This document shows positions 1-8,334 of a DNA stretch of 64,000 bases, one piece after another. Source of the stretch: Streptomyces sp. WP-1 (GTDB lineage Bacteria > Actinomycetota > Actinomycetes > Streptomycetales > Streptomycetaceae); the NCBI RefSeq assembly GCF_030450125.1, contig NZ_CP123923.1, positions 2,604,001 to 2,668,000 of the forward strand. The letters are read 5' to 3'. How positions within the stretch are numbered: position 1 is the first letter of the stretch; every line of letters starts with the position of its first letter. The position numbers and the translations under genes were made by a program. The notes below the pieces were generated by a model. That model saw only the letters and a program-made list of their open reading frames with translations, was not told the DNA's origin and did not search any database.

Positions 1-972
1 GACGACCTGCGGGGTCTCGGCGGGGGCCTTGGCGCCGTCGACGGTGAGCCCCAGCGGGATGGTCTCGGCGGACTCGGCGGCCTTGTCCTTGCGGGTGGGC
101 ACCTCGATGGTCCGCGTGCTGCCGGACGGTGTGCCCGCCGGGAAGGTGAGGGTGCCGGAGACCGGGGTGTAGTCCCGGCCCGCGGTGGCGGTGCCGGCGC
201 CGGTGGCGTAGGTGACGGTCACCGGGTCGTCCACGGGCCGCGCGCCGGTGGTGGCGAGGGTGACCCTCACCTTGGCGGTGCCGCCCTCGGTCACCGGGTA
301 GACGGAGGCGTCGGTGGCGACGGAGGCGTGCAGCGCCTGGTCGGCCTTGCCGTACAACTCCACGTCGTCCATGGCGAATTCGCCCTTGGTGCCGGCGGGC
401 AGTGTGACGGCGTACCCCCACATCCGGGTCAGCCCGAGGATGTGGTCGATGCCGCCGACCGGCTGGTAGTCGGTGCGGTAGGTGAAGTCGCCGAACGGGA
501 TCCGGATCTGCTTCCAGCCGGTGAAGTCGTCGGTGAACGACGTCGTCCACAGCTCGGACGCCTCGCCGTTCGCGCCGCCGTCCTTGATCTCGAAGGCGAT
601 CTTCTTGCCGTTGTCGTGCCCCTCCCACCAGAAGCGGATGCCCTGGTGGGCGGACCAGTCGTGGGCGGGCTGGTCCGCGGCGAAGTCATGGGTGAAGCCG
701 CCGTAACCGCTGATGTCGTAGCTGCCGGTGAGCACCTTGGCGCCCTCGGGGGCGTCGGCGCGGTCGGCGAGGCTCAGCGTGGGCGGGTCGTCGCTGTCGC
801 CGCCCCAGGTGAAGATGCCGTCGGCGGGCTGGGACGCGAAGGGCACCTCGCCCTCGAAGCGGTCGACGGGCACCGGCGGCGGATCGGCGGCGGCCTGCGC
901 CGCGGCGGACAGGGGCAGCAGGGCGGCGAGCAGTGCCCCGGGGACGAGCAGGGCGGTTCTTGGCCTTGGCAT
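1..972 (-). CDS. Secreted carbohydrate-active protein, N-terminal part (truncated by the window edge)
   Basis: The reading frame runs open off the left edge, so only the first 324 residues are visible. It begins with a Sec signal peptide (MPRPR, then a hydrophobic stretch ending near AAAQA). Residues about 35-200 look like a CBM11/galactose-binding-like beta-sandwich (conserved 'WWEGHDNGK' and 'FGDF' segments). After that comes a Calx-beta-like domain (about 210-324, 'AGRDYTPVSGTLTF'). In Streptomyces this order usually precedes a GH3 beta-glucosidase catalytic domain, but none is visible here, so the catalytic function is inference. The chosen ATG has GAGGGAAGG upstream; an in-frame ATG seven codons earlier is possible. 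It is divergent from a GH30 gene across a shared palindrome, which suggests joint control by a sugar-responsive repressor. Confidence 0.7.
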   Translation of the reverse strand, partial: MPRPRTALLVPGALLAALLPLSAAAQAAADPPPVPVDRFEGEVPFASQPADGIFTWGGDSDDPPTLSLADRADAPEGAKVLTGSYDISGYGGFTHDFAADQPAHDWSAHQGIRFWWEGHDNGKKIAFEIKDGGANGEASELWTTSFTDDFTGWKQIRIPFGDFTYRTDYQPVGGIDHILGLTRMWGYAVTLPAGTKGEFAMDDVELYGKADQALHASVATDASVYPVTEGGTAKVRVTLATTGARPVDDPVTVTYATGAGTATAGRDYTPVSGTLTFPAGTPSGSTRTIEVPTRKDKAAESAETIPLGLTVDGAKAPAETPQVV

Positions 973-1007
973 GGACCTTCCCTCGGCTCTCATGGTTCAC
1001 TCATGGC

Positions 1008-1028
1008 TTAGCTCACGGCGTGAGTTAA
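1008..1028. promoter_or_regulatory. Operator-like palindrome between two divergent glycosidase genes
   Basis: The left arm TTAGCTCAC and right arm GTGAGTTAA flank a GGC centre, with 8 of 9 positions complementary. The right arm continues into a second, overlapping imperfect inverted repeat (GTGAGTT/AACTGAC, to about 1033). It sits 36 bp upstream of the left gene and 92 bp upstream of the GH30 gene. LacI-type sugar repressors commonly bind such sites; no regulator gene lies next to it in this window. Confidence 0.5.
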
Positions 1029-1119
1029 CTGACGCCTCCCCAACTCGTCAAGACCGCACGTCAGTTGCCCCGCCCCGCTCATCCCCGCTCTGTCGACCCG
1101 AGAGGAAGGGCGACGCACC

Positions 1120-2985
1120 ATGAGGAGATCCCCCCGCGCACTCCGGCTGCTGCTGGCCGGGCTGCTCTCCGCCGCCGGATTCACCGCGGCCGTACCCCCC
1201 GCCCATGCCGCCGGTGAGCAGGTCACCGCGTGGCTCACCACCACCGACGACTCCGCCGGCCGCCATGTCGTACGCGGCCTTCAGGCCCAGGCGCCGTTCG
1301 CCTTCCAGTCCGGTCCGGGCGGGGGCGGCACCAATATCACCGTGGACGAGAACACCCGGTACCAGACCTTCACCGGGGCCGGTGCCTCCTTCACCGACAC
1401 CGCGGCCTGGCTGCTCAACAGCAGCGGCGCCCTGTCCCAGGCGACCCGGGACGCGACGATGCGCAAGCTGTTCTCGCCGACGGACGGCATCGGGCTGTCC
1501 TTCCTGCGCAACCCGATGGGCGCCTCGGACCTCGCCCGCTACGGCTACACGTACGACGACGTGCCGTCCGGGCAGACCGACCCGGGCCTGAGCAAGTTCT
1601 CGATCGCGCACGACCTCGCGGACGTCGCGCCGCTCACCAGGCAGGCGCTCCAGCTGAACCCCTCGCTGACCGTGATGGCCTCGCCGTGGACGGCCCCGGC
1701 CTGGATGAAGGACAGCGGCTCGCTCAACGGGGGCTGGCTGAAGGCGGAGGACTACGGCGCCTACGCGTCCTACTTCGTCAAGTACCTCCAGGCGTACCGG
1801 GATCAGGGCATCGACGTCTCGTACGTGACCCCGCAGAACGAGCCGACCTGCTGCTCCGGCTACCCGTCGATGAGCTGGAACGCGAGCGGTCTGGCCTACT
1901 TCCTCAAGAACGACCTGCTGCCGCAGCTCCAGTCGGCGGGCCTGAGCACCAAGGTGCTGGCGCACGACTGGAATTGGGACAGCTACGACTCCTACGCCGC
2001 GCAGTCCGTGGACGATCCGGCGATCCGCGACCACCCCAACTTCGGCGGGATCGCCTGGCACGGCTACGGCGGTGACGTCTCCGAGCAGAGCACGATCCAC
2101 GCCAAGTACCCCTCGCTGGACGCCTTCGGCACCGAGCACTCCGGGGGCACCTGGATCGCGGACCAGCAGCACGAGGACATGTCGAACATCATCGACTACA
2201 CCCGCAACTGGGCGAAGTCGGTGACCAAGTGGTCGCTGGCCGTGGACCAGAACATGGGCCCGCACAACGGCGGTTGCGGCACCTGCACCGGCCTGGTCAC
2301 CGTGCACGACGGGGACAGCGGGAGCGGGAGCGTGGACTACACCGTCGAGTACTACGACATGGGGCAGCTGACCAAGTTCGTCCGGCCCGGCGCGCAGCGG
2401 ATCGCCTCCACCGCGTCCACCACGGTGCCCAACGTGGCCTGGCGCAACCCGGACGGCAGCAAGGCACTGATCGCCTACAACGGCTCCTCCGCCGCCCGGT
2501 CGGTGACCATCGATTGGGGTGCGCAGCACGCCACTTACTCGCTGCCCGGCAAGACCTCCGCGACCTTCACCTGGTCCGGCACCCAGTCCGGCGGCGGCGC
2601 CACGGGCGGCGCCCTCGTGGGCCTGGCCGGCAAGTGCCTGGACGTGGCCGGGGCGTCGAGCGCCGACGGTACGGCCGTACAGCTCTACGACTGCAACGCC
2701 AGCGCCGCCCAGCAGTGGACCGTGCAGCCCGACGGCTCCGTGCGGGCGCTCGGCAAGTGCCTGGACGTCACCTCGGGCTCGACGGCCGACGGGGCGAAGG
2801 TCCAGCTCTACGACTGCAACGGGACCGGCGCCCAGCAGTGGTCGTACAACGCTTCCACCCATGACGTGGTGAACCTCGCCGCGAACAAGTGCCTGGACGT
2901 CACCGACAACTCCTCGGCGAACGGGGCCCGCGCGCAGATCTGGACCTGCACGGGCGCCGCCAACCAGAAGTGGCAGCTCCGGTGA
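1120..2985 (+). CDS. Secreted GH30-family glucosylceramidase-like glycosidase with ricin-type lectin domain
   Basis: 621 residues. A signal peptide ends near PAHA (residue 30). The GH30 (beta/alpha)8 domain spans about 70-400: the acid/base Glu is E241 in 'TPQNEPT' and the nucleophile Glu is E339 in 'FGTEHSGG', both intact. A beta-sandwich follows (about 410-490). The C-terminus is a ricin B/CBM13 beta-trefoil (about 500-621) with three QxW-type repeats (QQW, QQW, QKW) and repeated 'KCLDV'. The family hydrolyses beta-glucosides or related beta-linked sugars outside the cell; the exact substrate (glucosylceramide, beta-1,6-glucan, xylan) cannot be read from sequence. AGAGGAAGGG lies 10 bases before the ATG. 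It is divergent from another carbohydrate-active gene. Confidence 0.88.
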   Translation: MRRSPRALRLLLAGLLSAAGFTAAVPPAHAAGEQVTAWLTTTDDSAGRHVVRGLQAQAPFAFQSGPGGGGTNITVDENTRYQTFTGAGASFTDTAAWLLNSSGALSQATRDATMRKLFSPTDGIGLSFLRNPMGASDLARYGYTYDDVPSGQTDPGLSKFSIAHDLADVAPLTRQALQLNPSLTVMASPWTAPAWMKDSGSLNGGWLKAEDYGAYASYFVKYLQAYRDQGIDVSYVTPQNEPTCCSGYPSMSWNASGLAYFLKNDLLPQLQSAGLSTKVLAHDWNWDSYDSYAAQSVDDPAIRDHPNFGGIAWHGYGGDVSEQSTIHAKYPSLDAFGTEHSGGTWIADQQHEDMSNIIDYTRNWAKSVTKWSLAVDQNMGPHNGGCGTCTGLVTVHDGDSGSGSVDYTVEYYDMGQLTKFVRPGAQRIASTASTTVPNVAWRNPDGSKALIAYNGSSAARSVTIDWGAQHATYSLPGKTSATFTWSGTQSGGGATGGALVGLAGKCLDVAGASSADGTAVQLYDCNASAAQQWTVQPDGSVRALGKCLDVTSGSTADGAKVQLYDCNGTGAQQWSYNASTHDVVNLAANKCLDVTDNSSANGARAQIWTCTGAANQKWQLR

Positions 2986-3217
2986 CGAGCGGCCCGGAGC
3001 CGGCCGGGGGACGATGAGGAGTCGGTCGTCCCCCGGGCGGCGAGACGCGCGGCATCGGCGTGTGGCGTGCCGACGACGAGGCGGAGCCGCGTGAGAAGGT
3101 GCTCGGTACGCTGCCGTCGCGGTCCCGGACGGGTCTCACCGTCACCCCGCCGGAGTCCCGTCCGCACGACCCGGGCCGCGTGTGACGCCCTGCCGCCCCG
3201 GCGACCTGGAGCCCTTC

Positions 3218-3820
3218 ATGACCACACCGCAGGACCTGTTCCTCGTCAGCGTGGACGTCCCCGGCGCGCGCGCCGTCGAGCAGGGCGATCTGTCGCTGGC
3301 CCTCGCGGGGGCCGAGCTGATCGATCTGCTCGGGACGCGGGCGCTCACCCTGGACGGCGAGCGCATCGTGCCGGGGGCGGAGCTGAGCACGGGTGACCGG
3401 ATGCTGGACGAGGCGGGCGCGGCGCTGGTGCGCGCGGAGCCGTACGAGAGCGTCGAGGACTGGCTGTGGCGCCGGGGCCGCGGGCTCGCCGCCGCCTACC
3501 AGGACGACCTGGACCGGGCCGGTCAGCTCACCGGGGAACGCCGGCGCCTGCTGCCCCGGCTCGGCGGGGACGCCCCGCGGCCCGACACCCCCGCCCGCCG
3601 CCACGCCGCCGACCGCTGGTGGTCCCACGAGCCGGTCCTGACCGCCCTCGCCGTCCCCCTGGGCATCGGCGAGGACCGCACGGACGGCAACGAGAACGCC
3701 GACGACGCGGTCCTCACCATCCTCGCCACCGTCGGCGACGCGATCACCGAACTGACGGCGGTCCGCGAACGCCGCCGCATCGAGAACGCCGCTTTCGACA
3801 ACATCTGGCGGGCGCCCTGA
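3218..3820 (+). CDS. GPP34 (GOLPH3/Vps74-like) family protein
   Basis: 200 residues. The opening 'TTPQDLFLVSVD' followed by 'ALAGAELIDLL' is the usual N-terminus of bacterial GPP34 proteins, distant relatives of the eukaryotic phosphoinositide-binding Golgi protein GOLPH3. Their bacterial function is not established, though they are numerous in Streptomyces. The start at 3218 gives the family-typical N-terminus; an upstream ATG would add 12 atypical residues. There is a short GGAG six bases upstream. It is convergent with cimA, with a hairpin between them. Confidence 0.8.
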   Translation: MTTPQDLFLVSVDVPGARAVEQGDLSLALAGAELIDLLGTRALTLDGERIVPGAELSTGDRMLDEAGAALVRAEPYESVEDWLWRRGRGLAAAYQDDLDRAGQLTGERRRLLPRLGGDAPRPDTPARRHAADRWWSHEPVLTALAVPLGIGEDRTDGNENADDAVLTILATVGDAITELTAVRERRRIENAAFDNIWRAP

Positions 3821-3852
3821 GCGCGGGGCGTGCCGCAGATGCCCGGAGGGGA

Positions 3853-3882
3853 GGCGCCCCGGACCCCGCGAGGCGGGGCGCC
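3853..3882. terminator. Bidirectional hairpin terminator between GPP34 gene and cimA
   Basis: A perfect 9-bp stem, GGCGCCCCG (3853-3861) with CGGGGCGCC (3874-3882), and a 12-nt loop. It lies between two convergent stop codons. There is no T-run, as is common in Streptomyces. Confidence 0.6.
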
Positions 3883-3905
3883 CCGGTCCTCGTACCCGCG
3901 GAGCG

Positions 3906-5513
3906 CTACGCCGGTTCGACGCCCGCGCGCAGCAGGCCGTACGTGTACGCGTCCTCCAGGGCCTGCCAGGAGGCGGCGATGACGTTCTCCGCGACGCCCA
4001 CCGTGGACCATTCGCCGGTGGCGTCGGAGGTGGAGATGAGGACGCGGGTGGTGCTGGAGGTGCCGTGGCGGCCTTCCAGGATGCGGACGCGGTAGTCGAC
4101 CAGTTCGAGGGCGGCGAGCTGGGGGTAGATCTTCTCCAGGGCGACCCGCAGGGCGCGGTCGAGGGCGTTGACCGGACCGTTGCCCTCGGCGGTGGCCACG
4201 ATGCGCTCGCTCTTGGCCCACAGCTTGACCGTGGCCTCGTTGGCGTGGCTGCCGTCGGGCCGGTCCTCGGCGATCGCCCGCCAGGACTCGACGTCGAAGT
4301 ACTTGAGCGCCCTGCCCTCCACCTCGCCGCGCAGCAGCAGCTCGAAGGAGGCGTCGGCGGCTTCGTAGGTGTAGCCCTTGAGCTCGCGCTCCTTGACCCG
4401 GGCCACCACCCGCCCGATCAGCTCGCGGTCGCCGCCGAGGTCGACGCCGAGCTCCTTGCCCTTGAGCTCGACGGAGGCGCGGCCCGCCATGTCGGAGACC
4501 AGCATCCGCATGGAGTTGCCGACCCGCGCGGGATCGATGTGCTGGTACAGGTCCGGGTCGACCTTGATCGCGGAGGCGTGCAGCCCGGCCTTGTGCGCGA
4601 ACGCGGAGACACCCACGTACGGCTGGTGGGTGGAGGGCGTGAGGTTGACGACCTCGGCGATGGCGTGCGAGATCCGGGTCATCTCCCGCAGCCGGCCCTC
4701 GGGCAGCACCTGCTTGCCGTACTTCAGCTCCAGGGCGGCCACCACCGGGAACAGGTTCGCGTTGCCGACCCGCTCGCCGTAGCCGTTGGCCGTGCACTGC
4801 ACATGCGTGGCACCGCCGTCGACCGCGGCCAGCGTGTTGGCGACCGCGCAGCCGGTGTCGTCCTGGGCGTGGATGCCGAGCCGGGCGCCGGTGTCGGCGA
4901 GCACGGTGGCGACGACGGCGTGCACCTGGGCGGGCAGCATGCCGCCGTTCGTGTCACACAGCACCACCACATCGGCCCCGGCCTCGGAGGCGGCGCGCAC
5001 GACGGCCTTGGCGTACTCGGGGTTCGCGCGGTAGCCGTCGAAGAAGTGCTCGCAGTCCACGAAGACCCGGCGGCCCTGCTCGCGCAGGTGGGCGACGGTG
5101 TCGCGGACCATCTCCAGGTTCTCGTCCAGCGTGGTGCGCAGCGCCATCTCCACATGCCGGTCGTGCGCCTTGGCGACCAGCGTGATCACCGGGGCGCCGG
5201 ACTCCAGCAGCGCCCTGACCTGCGGATCGTCGGCCGCCTTGGCACCGGCGCGGCGGGTGGCGCCGAAGGCGACCAGCCGGGCGGTACGGAACTCGATCTC
5301 GTCCTTGGCGCGGGCGAAGAACTCGGTGTCGCGGGGGTTGGCGCCGGGCCAGCCGCCCTCGATGAAGCCGACGCCGAAGTCGTCCAGGTGCCGGGCGATG
5401 GCGAGCTTGTCCGCGACGGTGAGGTTGATGCCCTCGCGCTGCGCGCCGTCGCGCAGCGTGGTGTCGAAGACGTGGAACGAGTCGTCGAGCGCGCTGGTTG
5501 CCGTCTCGGTCAT
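3906..5513 (-). CDS. cimA: Citramalate synthase (LeuA-like family, CimA type)
   Basis: 535 residues. The HMGL-like TIM barrel opens with 'FDTTLRDGAQREG' (from residue 16), and the C-terminal LeuA allosteric regulatory domain occupies roughly the last 140 residues. Length and the 'GYGERVGNANL' segment fit the long CimA subfamily, which condenses pyruvate and acetyl-CoA to (R)-citramalate for isoleucine synthesis, rather than leucine-specific LeuA. The usual metal-binding HxH pair reads H215-A-Q217, so the second His is Gln. The ATG start is preceded by AGGAGC. A hairpin with a U-run lies 110 bases upstream (possible attenuator). Another possibility is an isopropylmalate synthase paralogue. Confidence 0.85.
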   Translation of the reverse strand: MTETATSALDDSFHVFDTTLRDGAQREGINLTVADKLAIARHLDDFGVGFIEGGWPGANPRDTEFFARAKDEIEFRTARLVAFGATRRAGAKAADDPQVRALLESGAPVITLVAKAHDRHVEMALRTTLDENLEMVRDTVAHLREQGRRVFVDCEHFFDGYRANPEYAKAVVRAASEAGADVVVLCDTNGGMLPAQVHAVVATVLADTGARLGIHAQDDTGCAVANTLAAVDGGATHVQCTANGYGERVGNANLFPVVAALELKYGKQVLPEGRLREMTRISHAIAEVVNLTPSTHQPYVGVSAFAHKAGLHASAIKVDPDLYQHIDPARVGNSMRMLVSDMAGRASVELKGKELGVDLGGDRELIGRVVARVKERELKGYTYEAADASFELLLRGEVEGRALKYFDVESWRAIAEDRPDGSHANEATVKLWAKSERIVATAEGNGPVNALDRALRVALEKIYPQLAALELVDYRVRILEGRHGTSSTTRVLISTSDATGEWSTVGVAENVIAASWQALEDAYTYGLLRAGVEPA

Positions 5514-5623
5514 GGTCTCAAGGCTCCTGTTGTGGATCTTCGGTCTTACCGGAATGACCGGCTCCACCGTCCCCCCAATACTCCCCCGCGCTCGGTTCAC
5601 GGCTGAAGGTGGGCCGTAAAACG

Positions 5624-5649
5624 AAAAAACCCCTCGCGGATGCGAGAGG
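5624..5649 (-). terminator. Rho-independent hairpin upstream of cimA, likely attenuator
   Basis: Read on the minus strand, CCTCTCG-catccg-CGAGGGG is followed directly by TTTTTT: 7 bp with one G-U pair and a six-U run. It lies 150 bases after the transporter stop and 110 bases before the cimA start. It could end the transporter transcript, or act as a transcriptional attenuator for cimA. Its 3' arm and U-run (CGAGGGGTTTTTT) are the same as those of the ilvB attenuator at 26969-27002. I found no convincing branched-chain-rich leader peptide upstream. Confidence 0.65.
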
Positions 5650-5799
5650 TCTGCGCGCGGGTCGAGGACGAACGGTGGCCACCCGTACCTGGTCGTACGA
5701 GATGGTCACTGCGGACCGGCGCGCCTGCTGCCAATAATCGTGGCGAACGTAAGCACGGGGGAAGTCTGGCACAGCACCGCCCCCGGCTCACCGTCCGTC

Positions 5800-7110
5800 T
5801 CAGGATGCGGTCGTCACGCGGGACCCCTCCACTCCACTGGCCCCCATCGTCCCGGTCAGATCCTGGTCCTTCGTCTCCCGCATAGTGACGTACACGATGA
5901 GCGATACGGCCGCACAGCCCGCCACATACCAGAAGAAGCCGGACTCGATCCCGGCCTTCTTGAACCACAGGGCGATGTATTCGGCCGTGCCGCCGAAGAG
6001 GGCGTTGGCGAGGGCGTACGGGAGGGCGACGCCCAAGGAGCGGACACCTGTCGGGAACAGCTCGGCCTTCACACAGGCGTTGATCGAGGTGTAGCCGGTG
6101 ACGATCACCAGCGCGAGCAGGGAGAGGCCGAGCGCGGGCCAGTAGCCGCCGGCGTGCTTGAGCAGAGTCATGATCGGCACGGTCAGGACGGTGGAGCCGA
6201 CCGCGAAGGTGATCAGCAGCGGCCGGCGCCCGATCCGGTCGGACAGGGCCCCGGCGAACGGCTGGAGCCCGGCGAAGACGATCAGCGCGGTGAAGGAGAC
6301 CAGGGTCGCGGTGTCCTTGGACAGGCCCGCCGAGTTGGAGAGGTACTTGGTCAGATAGGTGGTGTACGTGTAGTACGCGACCGTGCCGCCCATGGTGAGC
6401 GCGATGACGAGGAACGCCTCGCGCCGGTGCCGCCACAGGGCGCGCAGCGTGCCGCGCTCCTCGGCGGCCGAGGCGTCCTCGTCGTAGACCTCGCTCTCCG
6501 GCATGGTGCGGCGCAAAAAGAAGACGACGGCCGCGCCGAGGGCGCCGACGACGAAGGGGATGCGCCAGCCGTAGCTGTGCAGGGCGGAGTCGGACATGGT
6601 GCGCTGGAGGATGATCTGGAGGCCGAGGCCGACGATCTGGCCGATGGTCATGGACACGTACTGGAAGCTGGAGGCGAGGCCGCGCCTCTTCGGGTCGGTG
6701 GCCTCGGTGAGATAGGTGGCGCTGGCCGCGTACTCGCCGCCCACCGACAGCCCCTGGAGCAGCCGGGCGACGAGCAGCACGAGGGCGCCGCCGTACCCGG
6801 CGACCGCGTACGTGGGCGCGACGGCGATCAGCACCGCCGAGGCCGACATCAGCGTGACGGTCAGCGTCAGCGCCGCCTTGCGCCCCCTGCGGTCACCGAC
6901 CCGCCCCAGCAGCCACCCGCCGACGGGCCGCATGAAGAACCCGACGGCGAAGATGCCGGCGGTGTTCATCAGCTGCGCGGTGGGGTTCCCACTCGGGAAG
7001 AACGCCCCGGCGAAATAGGTGGCGAAGCTGGCGTACACGAACCAGTCGAACCACTCGACCATGTTCCCCGCCGAGCCGACCCAGATCTTCTTCCAGTGGT
7101 GGATCTCCAT
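5800..7110 (-). CDS. MFS transporter of the MHS (metabolite:H+ symporter) family
   Basis: 436 residues with about 12 membrane segments. The N-terminus 'GNMVEWFDWFVYAS' and the loop 'RPVGGWLLGRVGDRRGRKAAL' are hallmarks of the KgtP/ProP/ShiA group, which import dicarboxylates, betaines or shikimate with protons. The substrate cannot be assigned. It lies 106 bases downstream of a TetR gene on the same strand, at the end of the urease-like/agmatine deiminase cluster, so uptake of an organic acid or amine linked to that cluster is possible but unproven. Confidence 0.85.
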   Translation of the reverse strand: MEIHHWKKIWVGSAGNMVEWFDWFVYASFATYFAGAFFPSGNPTAQLMNTAGIFAVGFFMRPVGGWLLGRVGDRRGRKAALTLTVTLMSASAVLIAVAPTYAVAGYGGALVLLVARLLQGLSVGGEYAASATYLTEATDPKRRGLASSFQYVSMTIGQIVGLGLQIILQRTMSDSALHSYGWRIPFVVGALGAAVVFFLRRTMPESEVYDEDASAAEERGTLRALWRHRREAFLVIALTMGGTVAYYTYTTYLTKYLSNSAGLSKDTATLVSFTALIVFAGLQPFAGALSDRIGRRPLLITFAVGSTVLTVPIMTLLKHAGGYWPALGLSLLALVIVTGYTSINACVKAELFPTGVRSLGVALPYALANALFGGTAEYIALWFKKAGIESGFFWYVAGCAAVSLIVYVTMRETKDQDLTGTMGASGVEGSRVTTAS

Positions 7111-7216
7111 GGGCCCTTACCTGCCCGGGAGTCGAACAGACGATGCGCCCCACAGGAGCGCGGGGAACTGCGCGAGCGACCACGACGCACCCGCACCCGC
7201 CGCACCACCCGGGAAC

Positions 7217-7834
7217 CTACGGCGACGGGGCGACCAAACCGTCCTCGATGAACTCCCCCACATGCGCGAGCACTTGCTCCCGGGAAACCCCCCGCAGCCC
7301 GATGGCGACATGGATCGAGAACCCGTCGAGCAGCGCACGCGTCCTCGTGGCGAAGCGGTCGGCGTCCACTCCCCTGAACTCCCCCCGCGAGACGCCTTCC
7401 GCGATCAGGGCGACGAGGTCCCGGTGCCATGCGCCCTCGATCGCGGACTGGCGGGCGCGTGCGTCGTCGTCGGCGTTCTGGGAGCGGTTCCAGACCTCCA
7501 GCCACAGGGTCCAGTGCGGGTCGCGGTGGCCGTCGGGGACGTACAGGTCGACGTACGCGTCCAGCCGTTCCCGCGCCGAGCCCGCTCCCGCGAGCAGCCG
7601 GCCGCGCGCCGCGCCGAGACGGCCCTCGCTCCACTCCAGGGTCTGGAGCAGCAGTTCGTCCTTGGAGCGGAAGTAGTACAGGAGGTGCCCGCTGCTCATC
7701 CCGACCTCGCGGCCGAGCGCCGCCATGGTGAGCTTCTCCAGACCGCGTTCGGCGATCATGCCCATGGCCGCGGCGAGCAGTTCCTCGCGGGGCGGGGCGG
7801 GGGTGCGCCGGCGCGGCGCGGAAGGCTCGCTCAT
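7217..7834 (-). CDS. TetR-family transcriptional regulator
   Basis: 205 residues. An N-terminal helix-turn-helix covers about 17-65 ('ELLAAAMGMIAERGLEKLTMAALGREVGMSSGHLLYYFRSKDELL'-type pattern), followed by an all-helical ligand/dimer domain. Its ATG overlaps the stop of the upstream gene by four bases (ATGA), so it is translationally coupled as the apparent last member of the operon starting with the urease fusion. The tandem palindromes at 12259-12296, in front of that operon, are its most likely operators (inference). Confidence 0.9.
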   Translation of the reverse strand: MSEPSAPRRRTPAPPREELLAAAMGMIAERGLEKLTMAALGREVGMSSGHLLYYFRSKDELLLQTLEWSEGRLGAARGRLLAGAGSARERLDAYVDLYVPDGHRDPHWTLWLEVWNRSQNADDDARARQSAIEGAWHRDLVALIAEGVSRGEFRGVDADRFATRTRALLDGFSIHVAIGLRGVSREQVLAHVGEFIEDGLVAPSP

Positions 7835-8325
7835 GCGGACACCAGCCGTACGGCGGCGGGCAGGAAGTGGGTCTCGTACGGCCCGTAGCACTCGGCGAAC
7901 AGCGTCGCCACCGGGGTCCGGCAGCCCGGGCACAGGAAGTTGGGCCCCTGCTGCCCGGTGGGTCCGCAGCAGCCGGAGTCCAGGCAGTCGTCGTCGCCCA
8001 GGAGGTGGCCGCGGGTGTCCTCGGGGTGGACGACCAGGGTGTCCCGGGGCCCGGCGGACATCAGGAAGCCCGGCCCTTCCGGGTCCGCGACGCAGACGCC
8101 GGGCACCGCGCCCCCGGCCCACTCGGGGTCCGGGTGCGGCACGAACGGCGCCCCCGACGGCTCGGGGTCCACCGCGCAGGTCCCGCGCGGCACGGTGGAG
8201 GGTGCCTGCCGGGACCCGTCGGCGTTCTCGGCCCCGCTGTTCGGGGGGCGCTCGGGCAATTCGGCCAGCAGGCGCACGGGCTCACAGAGCCGGTGGCCGC
8301 AGCCCGCACAGACCAGGACGTTCAC
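7831..8325 (-). CDS. Cysteine-rich putative zinc-ribbon protein of unknown function
   Basis: 164 residues. It starts with 'VLVCAGCGHRLCEPV', a CxxC ribbon half, and carries a second cysteine cluster near the C-terminus ('DDDCLDSGCCGP' and 'FLCPGC'). That is the spacing of a treble-clef or zinc-ribbon metal site, separated by a Pro/Asp-rich middle. I do not recognise a named family. It sits 9 bases downstream of a small gene and overlaps the TetR start by four bases, so it belongs to the same operon. A metal-handling or accessory role for the urease-like enzyme is only a guess. Confidence 0.75.
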   Translation of the reverse strand: MNVLVCAGCGHRLCEPVRLLAELPERPPNSGAENADGSRQAPSTVPRGTCAVDPEPSGAPFVPHPDPEWAGGAVPGVCVADPEGPGFLMSAGPRDTLVVHPEDTRGHLLGDDDCLDSGCCGPTGQQGPNFLCPGCRTPVATLFAECYGPYETHFLPAAVRLVSA

Positions 8326-8334
8326 CCGTATGTT

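Noticed and set aside
1008..1028. Resemblance of GTGAGTTA/GCTCAC to the E. coli CRP site of lac
   Set aside because: Chance similarity; Streptomyces sugar genes are not controlled in that way. Kept only as an operator-like palindrome.
1048..2862. Long open frame on the minus strand opposite the GH30 gene
   Set aside because: Val/Gly/Ala/Arg-rich translation without domains; a by-product of high-GC third positions on the plus strand.
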